Of a stretch of 64,000 bases of DNA, positions 28,215 through 38,188 are shown one piece after another. The first letter of the stretch is position 1. Each line of letters opens with the position of its first letter. Below the pieces are notes generated by a model. It saw only the letters and a program-made list of their open reading frames with translations, was not told the DNA's origin and made no database searches. The stretch covers positions 1 through 64,000 of the forward strand of contig NZ_JBHOQR010000025.1 in assembly GCF_042408815.1 (NCBI RefSeq), read 5' to 3'. Source of the DNA: Thermoflexus sp042408815. Its GTDB lineage: Bacteria; Chloroflexota; Anaerolineae; Thermoflexales; Thermoflexaceae. Position numbers and translations under genes: made by a program.

Positions 28215-28288
28215 GGGCCTGTAGCTCAGGCGGTCAGAGCACTCCCCTGATAAGGGAGGGGTCCCTGGTTCGAGTCCAGGCAGGCCCA
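28215..28288 (+). tRNA. tRNA-Ile (GAT)
   Basis: The cloverleaf is complete: acceptor GGGCCTG/CAGGCCC, D-arm GCTC/GAGC, anticodon arm CTCCC/GGGAG with loop CTGATAA (anticodon GAT), T-arm CCTGG/CCAGG with TTCGAGT, and discriminator A. The CCA end is not encoded, because CCT follows. It reads AUC and AUU codons. Together with tRNA-Ala it forms the pair normally found in the 16S-23S spacer. Confidence 0.95.
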
Positions 28289-28296
28289 CCTGAGGT

Positions 28297-28372
28297 GGGG
28301 ATGTAGCTCAGATGGGAGAGCGCCTCCTTTGCACGGAGGAGGTCACGGGTTCGAGTCCCGTCATCTCCACCA
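28297..28372 (+). tRNA. tRNA-Ala (TGC)
   Basis: The cloverleaf is complete: acceptor GGGGATG/CATCTCC, D-arm GCTC/GAGC, anticodon arm CCTCC/GGAGG with loop TTTGCAC (anticodon TGC), T-arm ACGGG/CCCGT, discriminator A and an encoded CCA at 28370-28372. It lies 8 bases after tRNA-Ile, and the -35 box of the 23S promoter begins 5 bases after it. Confidence 0.95.
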
Positions 28373-28376
28373 TTCC

Positions 28377-28405
28377 TTGACAGAGGGGAAGGGCTCCGTT
28401 ATAAT
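28377..28405 (+). promoter_or_regulatory. Consensus promoter of the 23S rRNA gene
   Basis: TTGACA (28377-28382) and TATAAT (28400-28405) are both perfect consensus hexamers with the optimal 17-base spacer. Transcription would start near 28412. This makes the 23S gene an independent transcription unit, separate from the tRNA pair just upstream. Confidence 0.88.
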
Positions 28406-28465
28406 GAAAAGCCCGCGGGATGGAGGCTGACGCCCGAAGCCGGGCGGGGAGTCCGGAGGCGGGGG

Positions 28466-28483
28466 CCAGCGGCCATCCGCTGG
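28466..28483 (+). promoter_or_regulatory. boxB-like hairpin in the 23S leader
   Basis: CCAGCGG and CCGCTGG form a perfect 7-bp stem closed by a CCAT tetraloop in the leader transcript. Its position before a boxA-like element matches the boxB-boxA order of rRNA antitermination sites. The boxB role is inferred from position only. Confidence 0.45.
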
Positions 28484-28524
28484 CGGGCCGGAGCGCCAAG
28501 AAGGGCTCGTCAAGGGGACGGGGG

Positions 28525-28536
28525 TGCACCTTAACA
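28525..28536 (+). promoter_or_regulatory. boxA-like antitermination element
   Basis: TGCACCTTAACA matches the bacterial rRNA boxA sequence TGCTCTTTAACA at 10 of 12 positions. It lies about 115 bases into the predicted 23S leader and touches the start of the processing stem. It would recruit NusB/NusE so that RNA polymerase can read through the structured 23S gene. Confidence 0.6.
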
Positions 28537-28552
28537 ACCGAACAGAGCGTGG
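28535..28552 (+). repeat. 5' strand of the 23S processing stem
   Basis: CAACCGAACAGAGCGTGG here is perfectly complementary over 18 bases to 32350-32367, downstream of 23S. A second pairing joins about 28585-28603 with 32320-32338. The two arms would bring the ends of 23S rRNA together as an RNase III-type processing stalk. Confidence 0.8.
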
Positions 28553-29142
28553 AAGAGACAAGCGACGCGGGCAGCTCGGGAAACGGGTTCTCCGCGTCAC
28601 GTGTAAGCGAGTAAGGGCATGCGGTGGATGCCTTGGCGCCAGGGGCCGATGAAGGGCGCGGCACACTGCGAAAAGCCTCGGGGAGCCGTGTGCGGGCGTT
28701 ATGACCCGGGGGTGCCCGAATGGGGAAACCCGCCTGGGGAGAACCCCAGGCATCCGTGGCTGAATCCATAGGCCGCGGAGGGGCACGGGGGGAACTGAAA
28801 CATCTTAGTACCCCCAGGAAAAGAAATCAACCGAGATTCCCCTAGTAGTGGCGAGCGAACGGGGAAGAGCCTAAACCCACAGGGTGTTCAAGCCCGAGGG
28901 CGTTGCCCTGTGGGGGTCGTGGGACCCATCCGGGGGCGGCCTCGGACGCCTCAGGGAGTGATCAAGCCTTGGCCTAGCCGAAGCGGTCTGGAAAGGCCCG
29001 CCATAGAGGGTGATAGCCCCGTAGGCGAAAGGTCGAAGGCCTCCCGGGGATGGGATCCCGAGTACCACGGCCCACGGGGAAGGTCGTGGGAAGCAGGGGG
29101 GACCACCCTCCAAGGCTAAATACCCCTGGCGACCGATAGCGC

Positions 29143-29176
<34 letters not shown>

Positions 29177-29748
29177 GGTGAGGGGAGTGAAATAGAACCT
29201 GAAACCGCATGCCTACAAGCGGTCCGAGGGCTATGGCCCCTTCGGGGGCAATGCCTGAGGGCGTGCCTTTTGGAGAATGAGCCGGCGAGTTACTCTCGGT
29301 GGCGAAGGCTAAGGGGGTCACACCCGGAGCCGGAGCGAAAGCGAGTCCGAACAGGGCGTCCCGTCGCCGGGAGTAGACGCGAAACCGGGTGAGCTACCCA
29401 TGGCCAGGGTGAAGCGGGGCTAATCCCCCGTGGAGGCCCGAACCCATCACCAGTGCAAAGGTGTGGGATGAGCTGTGGGTAGGGGTGATATGCCAATCGA
29501 ACCCGGAGATAGCTCGTTCTCCCCGAAATAGCTTTAGGGCTAGCCTCACGCGGTCCGTGGCGGAGGTAGAGCACTGGTAGGGCTAGGGGCGTTATGCTGC
29601 CGAACCCTGTCAAACTCCGAATGCCGTCACGTGCAGCGTGGGAGTCGGACCGTGGGGGATAACCTCCATGGTCGAGAGGGGAACAACCCAGACCGCCTGC
29701 TAAGGCCCCCAAGTCCGGGCTTAGTGGGAAAGGATGTGGGGCTGCTAT

Positions 29749-29784
<36 letters not shown>

Positions 29785-30539
29785 TAAAGAGTGCGTAACA
29801 GCTCACTGGTCGAGCGGCCCTGCGCCGAAAATGTAGCGGGGCTCAAGCCCGGCGCCGAAGCAGCGGGTTTCCGTGCCGATGAGGCGCGGGAGCGGTAGGG
29901 GAGCGTTCCGCACGCGTGGAAGCGCGACCGTGAGGACGCGTGGAGCGTGCGGAAGTGAGAATGCCGGCACGAGTAGCGGAAGACGCGTGAGAACCGCGTC
30001 CGCCGAAGGCCTAAGGTTTCCGACGCAAGGTCGATCCGCGTCGGGTTAGGCGGGACCTAAGGCGAGGCCGAAAGGCGTAGCCGATGGACAGCCGGTTAAT
30101 ATTCCGGCCCCACCCGGGTGGAGCGAAGGGGGGACGCAGGAGGGTAGGCCAGCCGGCCGCTGGCTGTGCCGGTGCCAAGTCCTTAGGGCGATGAGGGCGG
30201 TAGGCAAATCCGCCGCCGGAGCCTGAGGGATGATGGCGAGCCGGGGAAACCCGGCGGAAGTGGTCGAGCCCACACTGCCGAGAAAAGCCTCTAAGCGTGG
30301 AAGCCCGGGTGCCCGTACCGCAAACCGACACCGGTAGGCTGGCGTAAGCGCGCCAAGGCGGACGGGAGAACCCTCCTCAGGGAACTCGGCAAACTGACCC
30401 CGTAACTTCGGGAGAAGGGGTGCCTCGCGTAGGGTGAGGCCTTCGGGCCAAGCCCGAGGAGGCCGCAGTGAACAGGCCCTGGCGACTGGTTACCTAAACC
30501 ACAGGTCTCTGCTAACCCGTAAGGGGATGTATAGGGGCC

Positions 30540-30577
<38 letters not shown>

Positions 30578-30606
30578 ACCCGGCTTCGGCCGGTGTAGCC
30601 CTGAAC

Positions 30607-31404
<798 letters not shown>

Positions 31405-31845
31405 CGGGGCGCTGTCCCGAGGAGGGTCCCGGCGAAACTGCGAACTGCGTGAAGACGCGCAGTGCCCGCAGCGGGACAAAAAGACCCCGTGGAGCTTTAC
31501 TGGAGCCTGGTATTGGGTTAGGGTTTGGCCTGTGTAGGATAGGTGGGAGGCTGAGAAGCCCGGGCGCCAGCTCGGGTGGAGCCGCCGGTGAAATACCACC
31601 CTGGCCAAATCTTGGCCCTAACGTCGGCCCGTGAACCCGGGCGGCGGACAGTGCCTGGTTGCCAGTTTTGCTGGGGCGGCAGCCTCCTAAAAGGTAACGG
31701 AGGCGCCCAAAGGTCCCCTCAGGCGGAATGGAAACCCGCCGTTGAGTGCAAGGGCATAAGGGGGCTTGACTGCGAGGCTGACAAGCCGAGCAGGGGCGAA
31801 AGCCGGGCCTAGTGACCCCACGGTTCCGTGTGGAAGGGCCGTGGA

Positions 31846-31880
<35 letters not shown>

Positions 31881-31916
31881 GGTGAGGCCCAAGAGTTCAC
31901 ATCGACGGCCTCGCTC

Positions 31917-31952
<36 letters not shown>

Positions 31953-31956
31953 GACA

Positions 31957-31990
<34 letters not shown>

Positions 31991-31998
31991 CGGTACGT

Positions 31999-32050
<52 letters not shown>

Positions 32051-32068
32051 TTGGGGGCTTGAGGGGTG

Positions 32069-32104
<36 letters not shown>

Positions 32105-32157
32105 TCTGGTGTGCCGGTTGTCGCGCCAGCGGCATCGCCGGGTAGCCAATGTCCGGA

Positions 32158-32195
<38 letters not shown>

Positions 32196-32349
32196 CCCAA
32201 GATCAGGCCCCCCACCGGCTTGGACCGGGTAAGGCCGCCGGGAGACTACCGGTTTGATAGGCCGCAGGTGGAAGCCCGGTAACGGGTGAAGCTGAGCGGT
32301 ACTAACGGCCGAGGGCTTACACGTGGCGCGGAGAACTCGTCGCCCGAGC

Positions 32350-32367
32350 CCACGCTCTGTTCGGTTG
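32350..32367 (+). repeat. 3' strand of the 23S processing stem
   Basis: CCACGCTCTGTTCGGTTG is the exact complement of 28535-28552 in the leader. It lies between the 3' end of 23S and the terminator and leaves no room for a 5S rRNA gene. Confidence 0.8.
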
Positions 32368-32374
32368 GAAAAGT

Positions 32375-32418
32375 AGCGGGGGTGGGTCTCCATGGAGACC
32401 CACCCCCGCTTTCTTTAT
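32375..32418 (+). terminator. Palindromic terminator of the 23S unit
   Basis: Bases 32375-32410 form a perfect 36-base palindrome rich in G on the left arm and C on the right, followed by TTTCTTTAT. It ends the 23S transcript. Since the stem is symmetric it could also serve the convergent permease gene that ends at 32437, although the minus side has no strong T-tract. Confidence 0.88.
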
Positions 32419-32436
32419 CCCCCAAATAAAGAAGGA

Positions 32437-33183
32437 TCACGTCGCGAACATCCAGCGGCACCAGCGCCGCTCCAGCGTATCCACGATGAGATAAAGCGCG
32501 AGGCCCAGAGCGCTCATCAGGACGATCCCCGCATACATCGCCGGATAGTTAAAGAAAGTGCTGGCTTGAAGGTAGATATAATAGCCCAGGCCGTATCGCG
32601 TGGCCAGCAGCTCGCTCAGATACAGCACTGCAACCGCCGTACCAATGCTCTGCCGCACAGCGGTCAGGATGGCAGGCAGGGAGGCAGGGATATAAACGAA
32701 CCGGAAGAGGGCTCGCCGCCCCGCCCCCAGGCTCCGCACCGACAGCAGCAGCTCCGGTCGCAGGCTCGCCGCCGCATCCCGCACCAGCACTAAGATCTGA
32801 AAGAACAAAATCAGGAAGATGAGCAGGATCTTGGCCAGATCCCCCACGCCGAAAAACAAGATCAGGATGGGCACCAGCACCACTTTGGGGATCGGATAGA
32901 GAATATAGAGAAAAGGGGAAATCAGCCGGTGGAGACGTGGGCTGAGGCCCAGGACCAACCCCAGGGGAGCCGCGGTGGCAATGGAGAGGACAAGGCTCAC
33001 CATCACCCGTCCAGCGCTGGCTAGAAGATGCAGAACCAGGTCTCCCTGGAGCTCCTGCACCAGCGCGGCTCCGACCACGAGCGGTGTGGGGAGTATCGGG
33101 CGTCGGACGAGTTCCGCAAGCAGATGCCAGAGGAGAAGCAAAATCCCGATAGCGAATAGCACCTCGCTGCTGCGTCGCGACAT
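32437..33183 (-). CDS. ABC transporter permease of the nitrate/sulfonate/taurine (SsuC) type
   Basis: The protein has 248 residues with about six transmembrane helices. The EAA-like loop SLGAGRRALFRFVYIPASLP identifies it as a BPD-type inner-membrane permease, closest to the SsuC/TauC/ThiX group. The start ATG at 33183 follows a G-rich ribosome site; an in-frame ATG at 33210 is less likely. No substrate-binding protein or ATPase gene lies next to it in this window, so its partners must be elsewhere and the substrate is unknown. Confidence 0.83.
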   Translation of the reverse strand: MSRRSSEVLFAIGILLLLWHLLAELVRRPILPTPLVVGAALVQELQGDLVLHLLASAGRVMVSLVLSIATAAPLGLVLGLSPRLHRLISPFLYILYPIPKVVLVPILILFFGVGDLAKILLIFLILFFQILVLVRDAAASLRPELLLSVRSLGAGRRALFRFVYIPASLPAILTAVRQSIGTAVAVLYLSELLATRYGLGYYIYLQASTFFNYPAMYAGIVLMSALGLALYLIVDTLERRWCRWMFAT

Positions 33184-33228
33184 GGCCCCTGTCCCCTTGC
33201 ATGACTTCAATGGAGGAGGTCTTGCGAA

Positions 33229-33387
33229 ATGCCACGCCGTCCATCCGGGTATCGGTGGCAGCAGACGGTGTTTATTATTTTAGCTATCCTGGCGGTGCTC
33301 AGCTTGATCCTGACCAGCATTCTCACGATGGTGCCACCGCCTCCGCCCACACCAACACCCATGGGTCTCTTCCTGCCTGGACCATGA
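33229..33387 (+). CDS. Small single-pass membrane protein (52 residues)
   Basis: This short gene is well supported despite its size. GGAGGAGGT at 33212-33220 lies 8 bases before the ATG. The product has a basic N-terminus (MPRRPSGYRW), one transmembrane helix at about 14-34 (TVFIILAILAVLSLILTSIL) and an outer Pro/Thr-rich tail ending PMGLFLPGP. It is divergent from the ABC permease and 98 bases before a multi-pass membrane protein gene, with which it may form an operon. I recognise no family, and the function is unknown. Confidence 0.65.
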   Translation: MPRRPSGYRWQQTVFIILAILAVLSLILTSILTMVPPPPPTPTPMGLFLPGP

Positions 33388-33485
33388 ATCCGGGACGGGC
33401 TGCACCAGTCCCAGGAACATCCGGAAAACCTGGGTGGGGTCGCCCCCAGCTATGGCCCTCCTAAAACCTATGGAGGAGACCGAGG

Positions 33486-34112
33486 ATGGGAATCCCGTTC
33501 CAATCGCCTCGCGCCATGGGGTCTGGAAAGTCGCTGGCCTGGCTGGCCTGGGGGGGGATGCTGGTCGGATACTGGGCGCCCTGGATCGATGGCCACAGCG
33601 CAGGGTTGACCTTCTCCGGCTTCGATTTGGTTCCCTTCCTGGTCTTTTTCCAGCGCGCGGGTTATGGACCGCTTTTGCGGGAGCGCCTGTGGATCCCCTT
33701 GTGGGGCCTTGCCCTGGCGTTGGCCCTCCTGGCGCTGGAGCAAGCGGGGAGATCCTTTCGCCCCGGGAGATATCTATTGTGGATCCTTGCCGGATTATGG
33801 CCCCTTGCCACATGGCCCCCTTATCCAGATCTTCTGAACCCCCTCTCGATCGAGGGACGGGGTGGATTCCTGGGCGGGATGTTGACCATGCTGCTGATCG
33901 GATCCCTGCCTCTCTGGCCCATACCATGGCGACGGCGGCTGGCACTGGCCTTGCCTTGGGCGATGCTGGGCGGGGTGGGACCCGAGCTGGTTCAAGTGTG
34001 GAACCTCTGGATTCGCCATCTGGGGCTGGTTCCATCGATCGGATGGGGACTTCCCCTTTACGGATGGGGGCTGGCGCTCTGGGAGGCAGCCTGGTGGCGA
34101 ACCTCCTCGTAG
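33486..34112 (+). CDS. Multi-pass membrane protein of unknown function
   Basis: The protein has 208 residues with about five to six hydrophobic helices. Segments such as FSGFDLVPFLVFF and GVGPELVQVWNLW recall VanZ-like proteins, but the match is too weak to assign. A GGAGGAGACCGAGG region lies right before the ATG. The last 55 bases overlap the convergent GT4 gene. It follows the 52-residue membrane protein gene on the same strand. Confidence 0.65.
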   Translation: MGIPFQSPRAMGSGKSLAWLAWGGMLVGYWAPWIDGHSAGLTFSGFDLVPFLVFFQRAGYGPLLRERLWIPLWGLALALALLALEQAGRSFRPGRYLLWILAGLWPLATWPPYPDLLNPLSIEGRGGFLGGMLTMLLIGSLPLWPIPWRRRLALALPWAMLGGVGPELVQVWNLWIRHLGLVPSIGWGLPLYGWGLALWEAAWWRTSS

Positions 34113-35209
34113 ATCTCCAGCACGCGTTGCGCCATTTTCTCGAGGGTGAATTCCCGACGCACACGCTCCTGGCCCTGACGCCCCCGCTCCCGGGCTGCTT
34201 CCGGGTGGTCCAGGATTTCCTGAATCGCCTCCGCCAGCGCTTCAGGATCCCGGGGGGGGACGATCCATCCCGTTCCTCCAACAACCCACGTCGTCCCGGT
34301 TCCGATCTCGGTGGTGACGACCGGAAGGCCCGCGGCCATCGCTTCCAGCAACACGGTCCCGAACGCCTCTGCCCGGGCGCTGGCGGGCAAGACGAAGAGA
34401 TCCGCCGCGTGGTAAATCAGCGGCAGCTTCGGATCCGGCACTTCACCAAGGAAATGGACTCGATCGCTCACTCGAAGATCCCGGGCCAGTGTCCGCCAGG
34501 CGCGCTCCATCGGGCCGGTTCCCACGATGGTGGCATGGAGATCCGGCAGGCGGGTGAGCGCCTGGAGGAGAGTATCCAGCCCCTTGTAGTATCGAAGGCG
34601 TCCCACGAAGAGCGCATGGGGGCGATGTGGAGCGGAGCACCAGGAGGACCGGAGAGCCCGGGGAGCTTCGGGGGGCACCGTCAGGAAGCGGGCCACATCG
34701 ATCCCCAGGGGGACCACGCGGCATTTGTCCCGGAAGGCCTGTAGGTGAGGCGAGGTTTCCAGGTAAACCGGGCTGGTCACCAGGATCTGTGCGACCCGTC
34801 CCAAGACCCGATAGAGCCATGGACGATAAAGCCGGCCGCTCAGGCGCTGGCGCACGATGTCGCTATGGTAAGTCAGGACGGCGGGCCTGTTCCCTCCGTT
34901 CATGAGGTAGGCGATCTCCGCGGGAGGATAGGGATGATGAAGGTGGATTACATCCGATTGAGGAAGGAAGCGGCGGGCATAGAGGAAGAAAGCCAGGCTC
35001 AAGGGCGTGGAGGCCACGGTGAACCAGCGGGAGGCCTTCAGAACCCGCACCGATCCGTCCATGAGCTCGATCGTTTTGCGGGTCGGCGAGGTCACCAGGA
35101 CGATCACTTCGAGCCCCATGCGGGCCTGGGCCTCGGCCAGGGCGCGGATATGGTTCTCGATCCCCCCGAGGATCGGGAAGTAGTCTTTGTATAAATGGAT
35201 CACCCGCAT
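34058..35209 (-). CDS. GT4 family glycosyltransferase
   Basis: The protein has 383 residues in the GT-B fold. It starts with MRVIHLYKDYFPILGGIENH, the Gly-rich acceptor loop typical of group 1 transferases. The mid-protein phosphate-binding strand is HALFVGRLRYYKGLDTLLQA, and the donor-site motif AEAFGTVLLEAMAAGLPVVT carries the ExxxxxxxE pattern. It likely transfers a nucleotide-activated sugar at the cytoplasmic membrane face. The chosen ATG at 35209 matches the family start; an in-frame ATG at 35260 adds a basic 17-residue extension without support. No clear ribosome site is seen for either. Confidence 0.87.
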   Translation of the reverse strand: MRVIHLYKDYFPILGGIENHIRALAEAQARMGLEVIVLVTSPTRKTIELMDGSVRVLKASRWFTVASTPLSLAFFLYARRFLPQSDVIHLHHPYPPAEIAYLMNGGNRPAVLTYHSDIVRQRLSGRLYRPWLYRVLGRVAQILVTSPVYLETSPHLQAFRDKCRVVPLGIDVARFLTVPPEAPRALRSSWCSAPHRPHALFVGRLRYYKGLDTLLQALTRLPDLHATIVGTGPMERAWRTLARDLRVSDRVHFLGEVPDPKLPLIYHAADLFVLPASARAEAFGTVLLEAMAAGLPVVTTEIGTGTTWVVGGTGWIVPPRDPEALAEAIQEILDHPEAARERGRQGQERVRREFTLEKMAQRVLEIYEEVRHQAASQSASPHP

Positions 35210-35265
35210 GGAGGCTTTGTTTCCTCTGTGTGGGATTCTTGAGGCGATGGGTCTTTCCATTCAGG

Positions 35266-36975
35266 TCAGGTTTGTGAGCCTGTCTCAGGGAACAGCCGTT
35301 CATGTTCGGTTCCGAGAGATTCCTCGGGCACCACGCCGAGCTGCAGGAGCGCAGCGCGCACCTGGGCCCAGCCGGATGGATGGATGATGGCGGCCATGGG
35401 GGAGAGCACGTCCCGCACGTATCGGCGGGCCTCAGTGGCCAGCAACTGACGTAACAGCTCGGGATCGCTCACACGCAGCACCAACACCTGCTCCACTGTG
35501 GCCTCGGTTCCCCGGCTGGCCCAGCGGGTCAGGGCGCGGCTGAGGGCTTCCGGCATGGTCAGATCATAGCGCCGGAAGAAATCCAGGATCCGCTCCGGGC
35601 CGATGTTCTGCCCCCGTGCCCGGGTCAGGGAGCGGGCAGTGATGCGGTAGCGATAGACCTCGCCCGAAGCGATCCAGTCGGCGATCCGGGCGATCTGAAA
35701 GCGTTCATATCGGCGGGCAGCTCCGATCTCGATGGTGCCATCCTCCAGCAGGACGAAACGCGTATCTCCATCCGGAGGTGGATCTCCCTTCGCCAGGTAA
35801 GCAGCCCCGAAGGGCGAAAGCCGGATCCGATCCGGCTCCCCCAGATCCACCACTCCCAGCCAATGAAGAGGGCCGGTCAGCAGATAGCGCAGAAGAGCTC
35901 CTTCCACCCGATCCCAGTTTTCAAATCCATGCAGGTAATCTCCCGTTTCTGCATCCCGGATATACCAGGTAGAGAACTCCGCCTCCGTCCGCTGGAAGGT
36001 TGGGTTCTTCGCTTTGATCTCGCGGATGAGATCGGGGATCGCATACCAGCATCCTGGATCTAATCGGGTTAGGAGCTGCAGCAGGGTCTGGCGAGGCAGC
36101 CGGGGATCGTTCTGCCAGGAGCCCGTGGGCTCGGGCCGCAAGGTAGGCACGTGAAAGAGATCATTCCACTGCCCATTGTCCCGCCATGCCTCGAGGAGAG
36201 CACGCAATTGCTCCATCAGCGGGGCCTGGAGCCAGCGCGTGGTGACTTCGGGATCCAAGCGCAGGAAGTCCCGTCGGACCTGAATCATCCGGAGCGTTCC
36301 GGCCAGATGCCAGAGCAGCGACCAGCGTTCCCGGTGAGGCCAGCGCAGCTGCCGACGCAGGGTCGGAAATCGCGCCCATAGCTCTTCCGGGGTCATGACC
36401 GCCGGAGGCGCTTCGTTATGTATAAAGCTGAGCAGCGTGCAGAAATCGTCCGCCGGCGTCGTCCCCGCCCGCCGGATCCGGACCGGGGCAGGGGCGGTAG
36501 GGAGCGTCTCCGGTATCTGGGGGCGGGGCGCCTCCACCATAGGGGGCAAGCCCAGCAACAGCTCATCCGGAATGAAAACCACCTCCTCAAATCCGGCTGG
36601 CTGCTCCACGAATCCCAGGAAAATCCATCCCCGAAACCAGAGGGCCTCCGCTGGACCGGTCGGTCGTTCCCAGAGGTGTTCGCCCTCCAGACGAGCCGCG
36701 CCTACCCGGCGGATCTCCCCAAAGCGACGCTGAAATGTGGCCGCAGGCATCACCCCTCCGGCCATCACCAGGGTCCGGAGGGCCTCTTGCTCCTCTGACC
36801 CCAACCGAGCCCAATGCGCGCTCTGGCGTTCCGGATCCATCATCCATGGCAATAACCGAGCGATCAGCGCCTCGCGAGAGAGATGCTGGGGATCCACATC
36901 CCAGAAGCGCGCGATCACCCGTAGATGCGCAAGATCCAGTTCGCTCAAGCTCTGCCGAAGCGAGCGGACAGGCAT
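35266..36975 (-). CDS. Helicase_C_3 / XPB-Ssl2-like domain protein without ATPase motor
   Basis: The protein has 569 residues. The N-terminal third has winged-helix-like segments (LDLAHLRVIARFWDVDPQHL). The C-terminal third carries the Helicase_C_3-type region, including QVLVLRVSDPELLRQLLATE and SPMAAIIHPSGWAQVRAALL. No Walker A or DExx motif is present, so it is not a helicase by itself. Proteins of this type occur as stand-alone genes or beside XPB-like helicases. DNA binding is an inference. GGAGGAGG lies about eight bases before the ATG at 36975. Confidence 0.7.
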   Translation of the reverse strand: MPVRSLRQSLSELDLAHLRVIARFWDVDPQHLSREALIARLLPWMMDPERQSAHWARLGSEEQEALRTLVMAGGVMPAATFQRRFGEIRRVGAARLEGEHLWERPTGPAEALWFRGWIFLGFVEQPAGFEEVVFIPDELLLGLPPMVEAPRPQIPETLPTAPAPVRIRRAGTTPADDFCTLLSFIHNEAPPAVMTPEELWARFPTLRRQLRWPHRERWSLLWHLAGTLRMIQVRRDFLRLDPEVTTRWLQAPLMEQLRALLEAWRDNGQWNDLFHVPTLRPEPTGSWQNDPRLPRQTLLQLLTRLDPGCWYAIPDLIREIKAKNPTFQRTEAEFSTWYIRDAETGDYLHGFENWDRVEGALLRYLLTGPLHWLGVVDLGEPDRIRLSPFGAAYLAKGDPPPDGDTRFVLLEDGTIEIGAARRYERFQIARIADWIASGEVYRYRITARSLTRARGQNIGPERILDFFRRYDLTMPEALSRALTRWASRGTEATVEQVLVLRVSDPELLRQLLATEARRYVRDVLSPMAAIIHPSGWAQVRAALLQLGVVPEESLGTEHERLFPETGSQT

Positions 36976-37175
36976 ATGAGAACCTCCTCCATTGTTAATA
37001 TAACGCAGCCTGTCGCGCCAGACCGGGATAGTTTCCTTGCTCTTGAGCCTATGGGGGATCCATTAGAATAGGAGTCGCCATCGCCGAGCTGAAATCCGGT
37101 GACAGGATGCCCCCTACCCATCCGTTTGGGAGGTGAGGGGACATCTTCAGCAACCGTTTCCTTGAAGGGGGGATC

Positions 37176-37862
37176 ATGGAAACTCTGGAGCATCAGCTGG
37201 TGCTGTTCCTTCAGGATCTGTTCCAGTGGATGGGATGGGGAGGTGTGATCCTCATTATGGCGCTCGAGAGCGCCAACATTCCGATTCCCAGCGAGGTCAC
37301 CATGCCCCTGGCCGGCTGGATGCTGGTTCAGGCCCGCGGGGGGACGCTTCTTCAGGCGGCTCTAGAGGGCGGATTCTACGGAGGGCTGGGTTGCACGCTA
37401 GGCTCCTTGCTTTCCTACGGACTGGGCTATTACGGCGGCAGACCTTTCCTCTTCCGGTATGGACGTTACCTCCTGATCAGTCCCCGTGACCTAAAAGCCG
37501 CGGATCAGTGGTTCGCCCGCTGGGGGCTGTGGGCCACCTTTCTCTCCCGCCTGCTGCCGATTGTGCGCACGTTCATTTCGTTCCCGTCAGGGGTTACGCG
37601 CATCCCATTTTTCCCTTTCCTTTCGTTGAGCTTTATCGGCTCCTTCATCTGGTGCGCAGGTCTGGCGGTGGGCGGTTATCTGTTCGGCCAGCACTGGGAG
37701 GAGCTGCGTCGGATCATGCGTCCTTTCGATATCCCGATCGCCCTCGCCCTGCTAAGTGGGTTCGCTTATTATCTCTACCGACATATCCGCCACGCCCGGG
37801 AAGGATATGAGGCGTTTCTCCCATCCATGGGGGAAGCCGATCCCCCAGAAAAGAGCTCATAG
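37176..37862 (+). CDS. DedA-family membrane protein
   Basis: The protein has 228 residues with about five hydrophobic segments. The family hallmarks are ALESANIPIPSEVTMPLAGW near the N-terminus, GLGYYGGRPFLFRYGRYLLI, and the re-entrant loop FLSRLLPIVRTFISFPSGVT with its conserved Arg residues. DedA proteins are linked to undecaprenyl-phosphate or phospholipid flipping and membrane homeostasis. GGGGGG precedes the ATG by a few bases. The roughly 200-base leader is divergent from the Helicase_C_3 gene. Confidence 0.93.
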   Translation: METLEHQLVLFLQDLFQWMGWGGVILIMALESANIPIPSEVTMPLAGWMLVQARGGTLLQAALEGGFYGGLGCTLGSLLSYGLGYYGGRPFLFRYGRYLLISPRDLKAADQWFARWGLWATFLSRLLPIVRTFISFPSGVTRIPFFPFLSLSFIGSFIWCAGLAVGGYLFGQHWEELRRIMRPFDIPIALALLSGFAYYLYRHIRHAREGYEAFLPSMGEADPPEKSS

Positions 37863-38188
37863 CCAGCAGAGGCCCCCCAACGCATCGCTGCCCCCTTTCT
37901 TGCTGGAAAGGGTCCTGCCCGGCCCCCATCTTAAATTTGATCCTTTCGCCCGCTGCAAGGAAGGCCAAGCGGATCCTGATCGCTGATGGCCAGCCGTTGC
38001 TGGGGCATCCGAGGAGATCCTCTCCGGGGACGACTCTGGCGGTGGGCCTGCAGAGAGCTGTGGCCTCGAGGAAAACTCCCGTCCTCTCGAAGCTTTTCGG
38101 CCCGGAGCAGGAATATTCCCCGGGGCGGTGCGGATGGCCAGAGACGACCGACACCGCCCCAGGGGGCCTCTGGGAGAATCCGTGCCCT
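37863..38188. other. Convergent intergenic region (326 bp)
   Basis: This region lies between the dedA stop and the stop of the minus-strand DUF35 gene. No clear hairpin with a T-tract and no credible gene was found. A frame at 37967-38000 reads KRILIADGQPLL, recalling the first strand of response regulators, but the similarity ends after about a dozen residues. Confidence 0.4.

Noticed and set aside
32324..32436. Possible 5S rRNA gene after 23S
   Set aside because: The 113 bases are taken up by the processing stem and the terminator; no 5S-like sequence fits.
37040..37175. Possible promoter and riboswitch in the dedA leader
   Set aside because: TTGAGC and TAGAAT are only 15 bases apart and no known riboswitch signature was recognised; pairing in the leader is weak.
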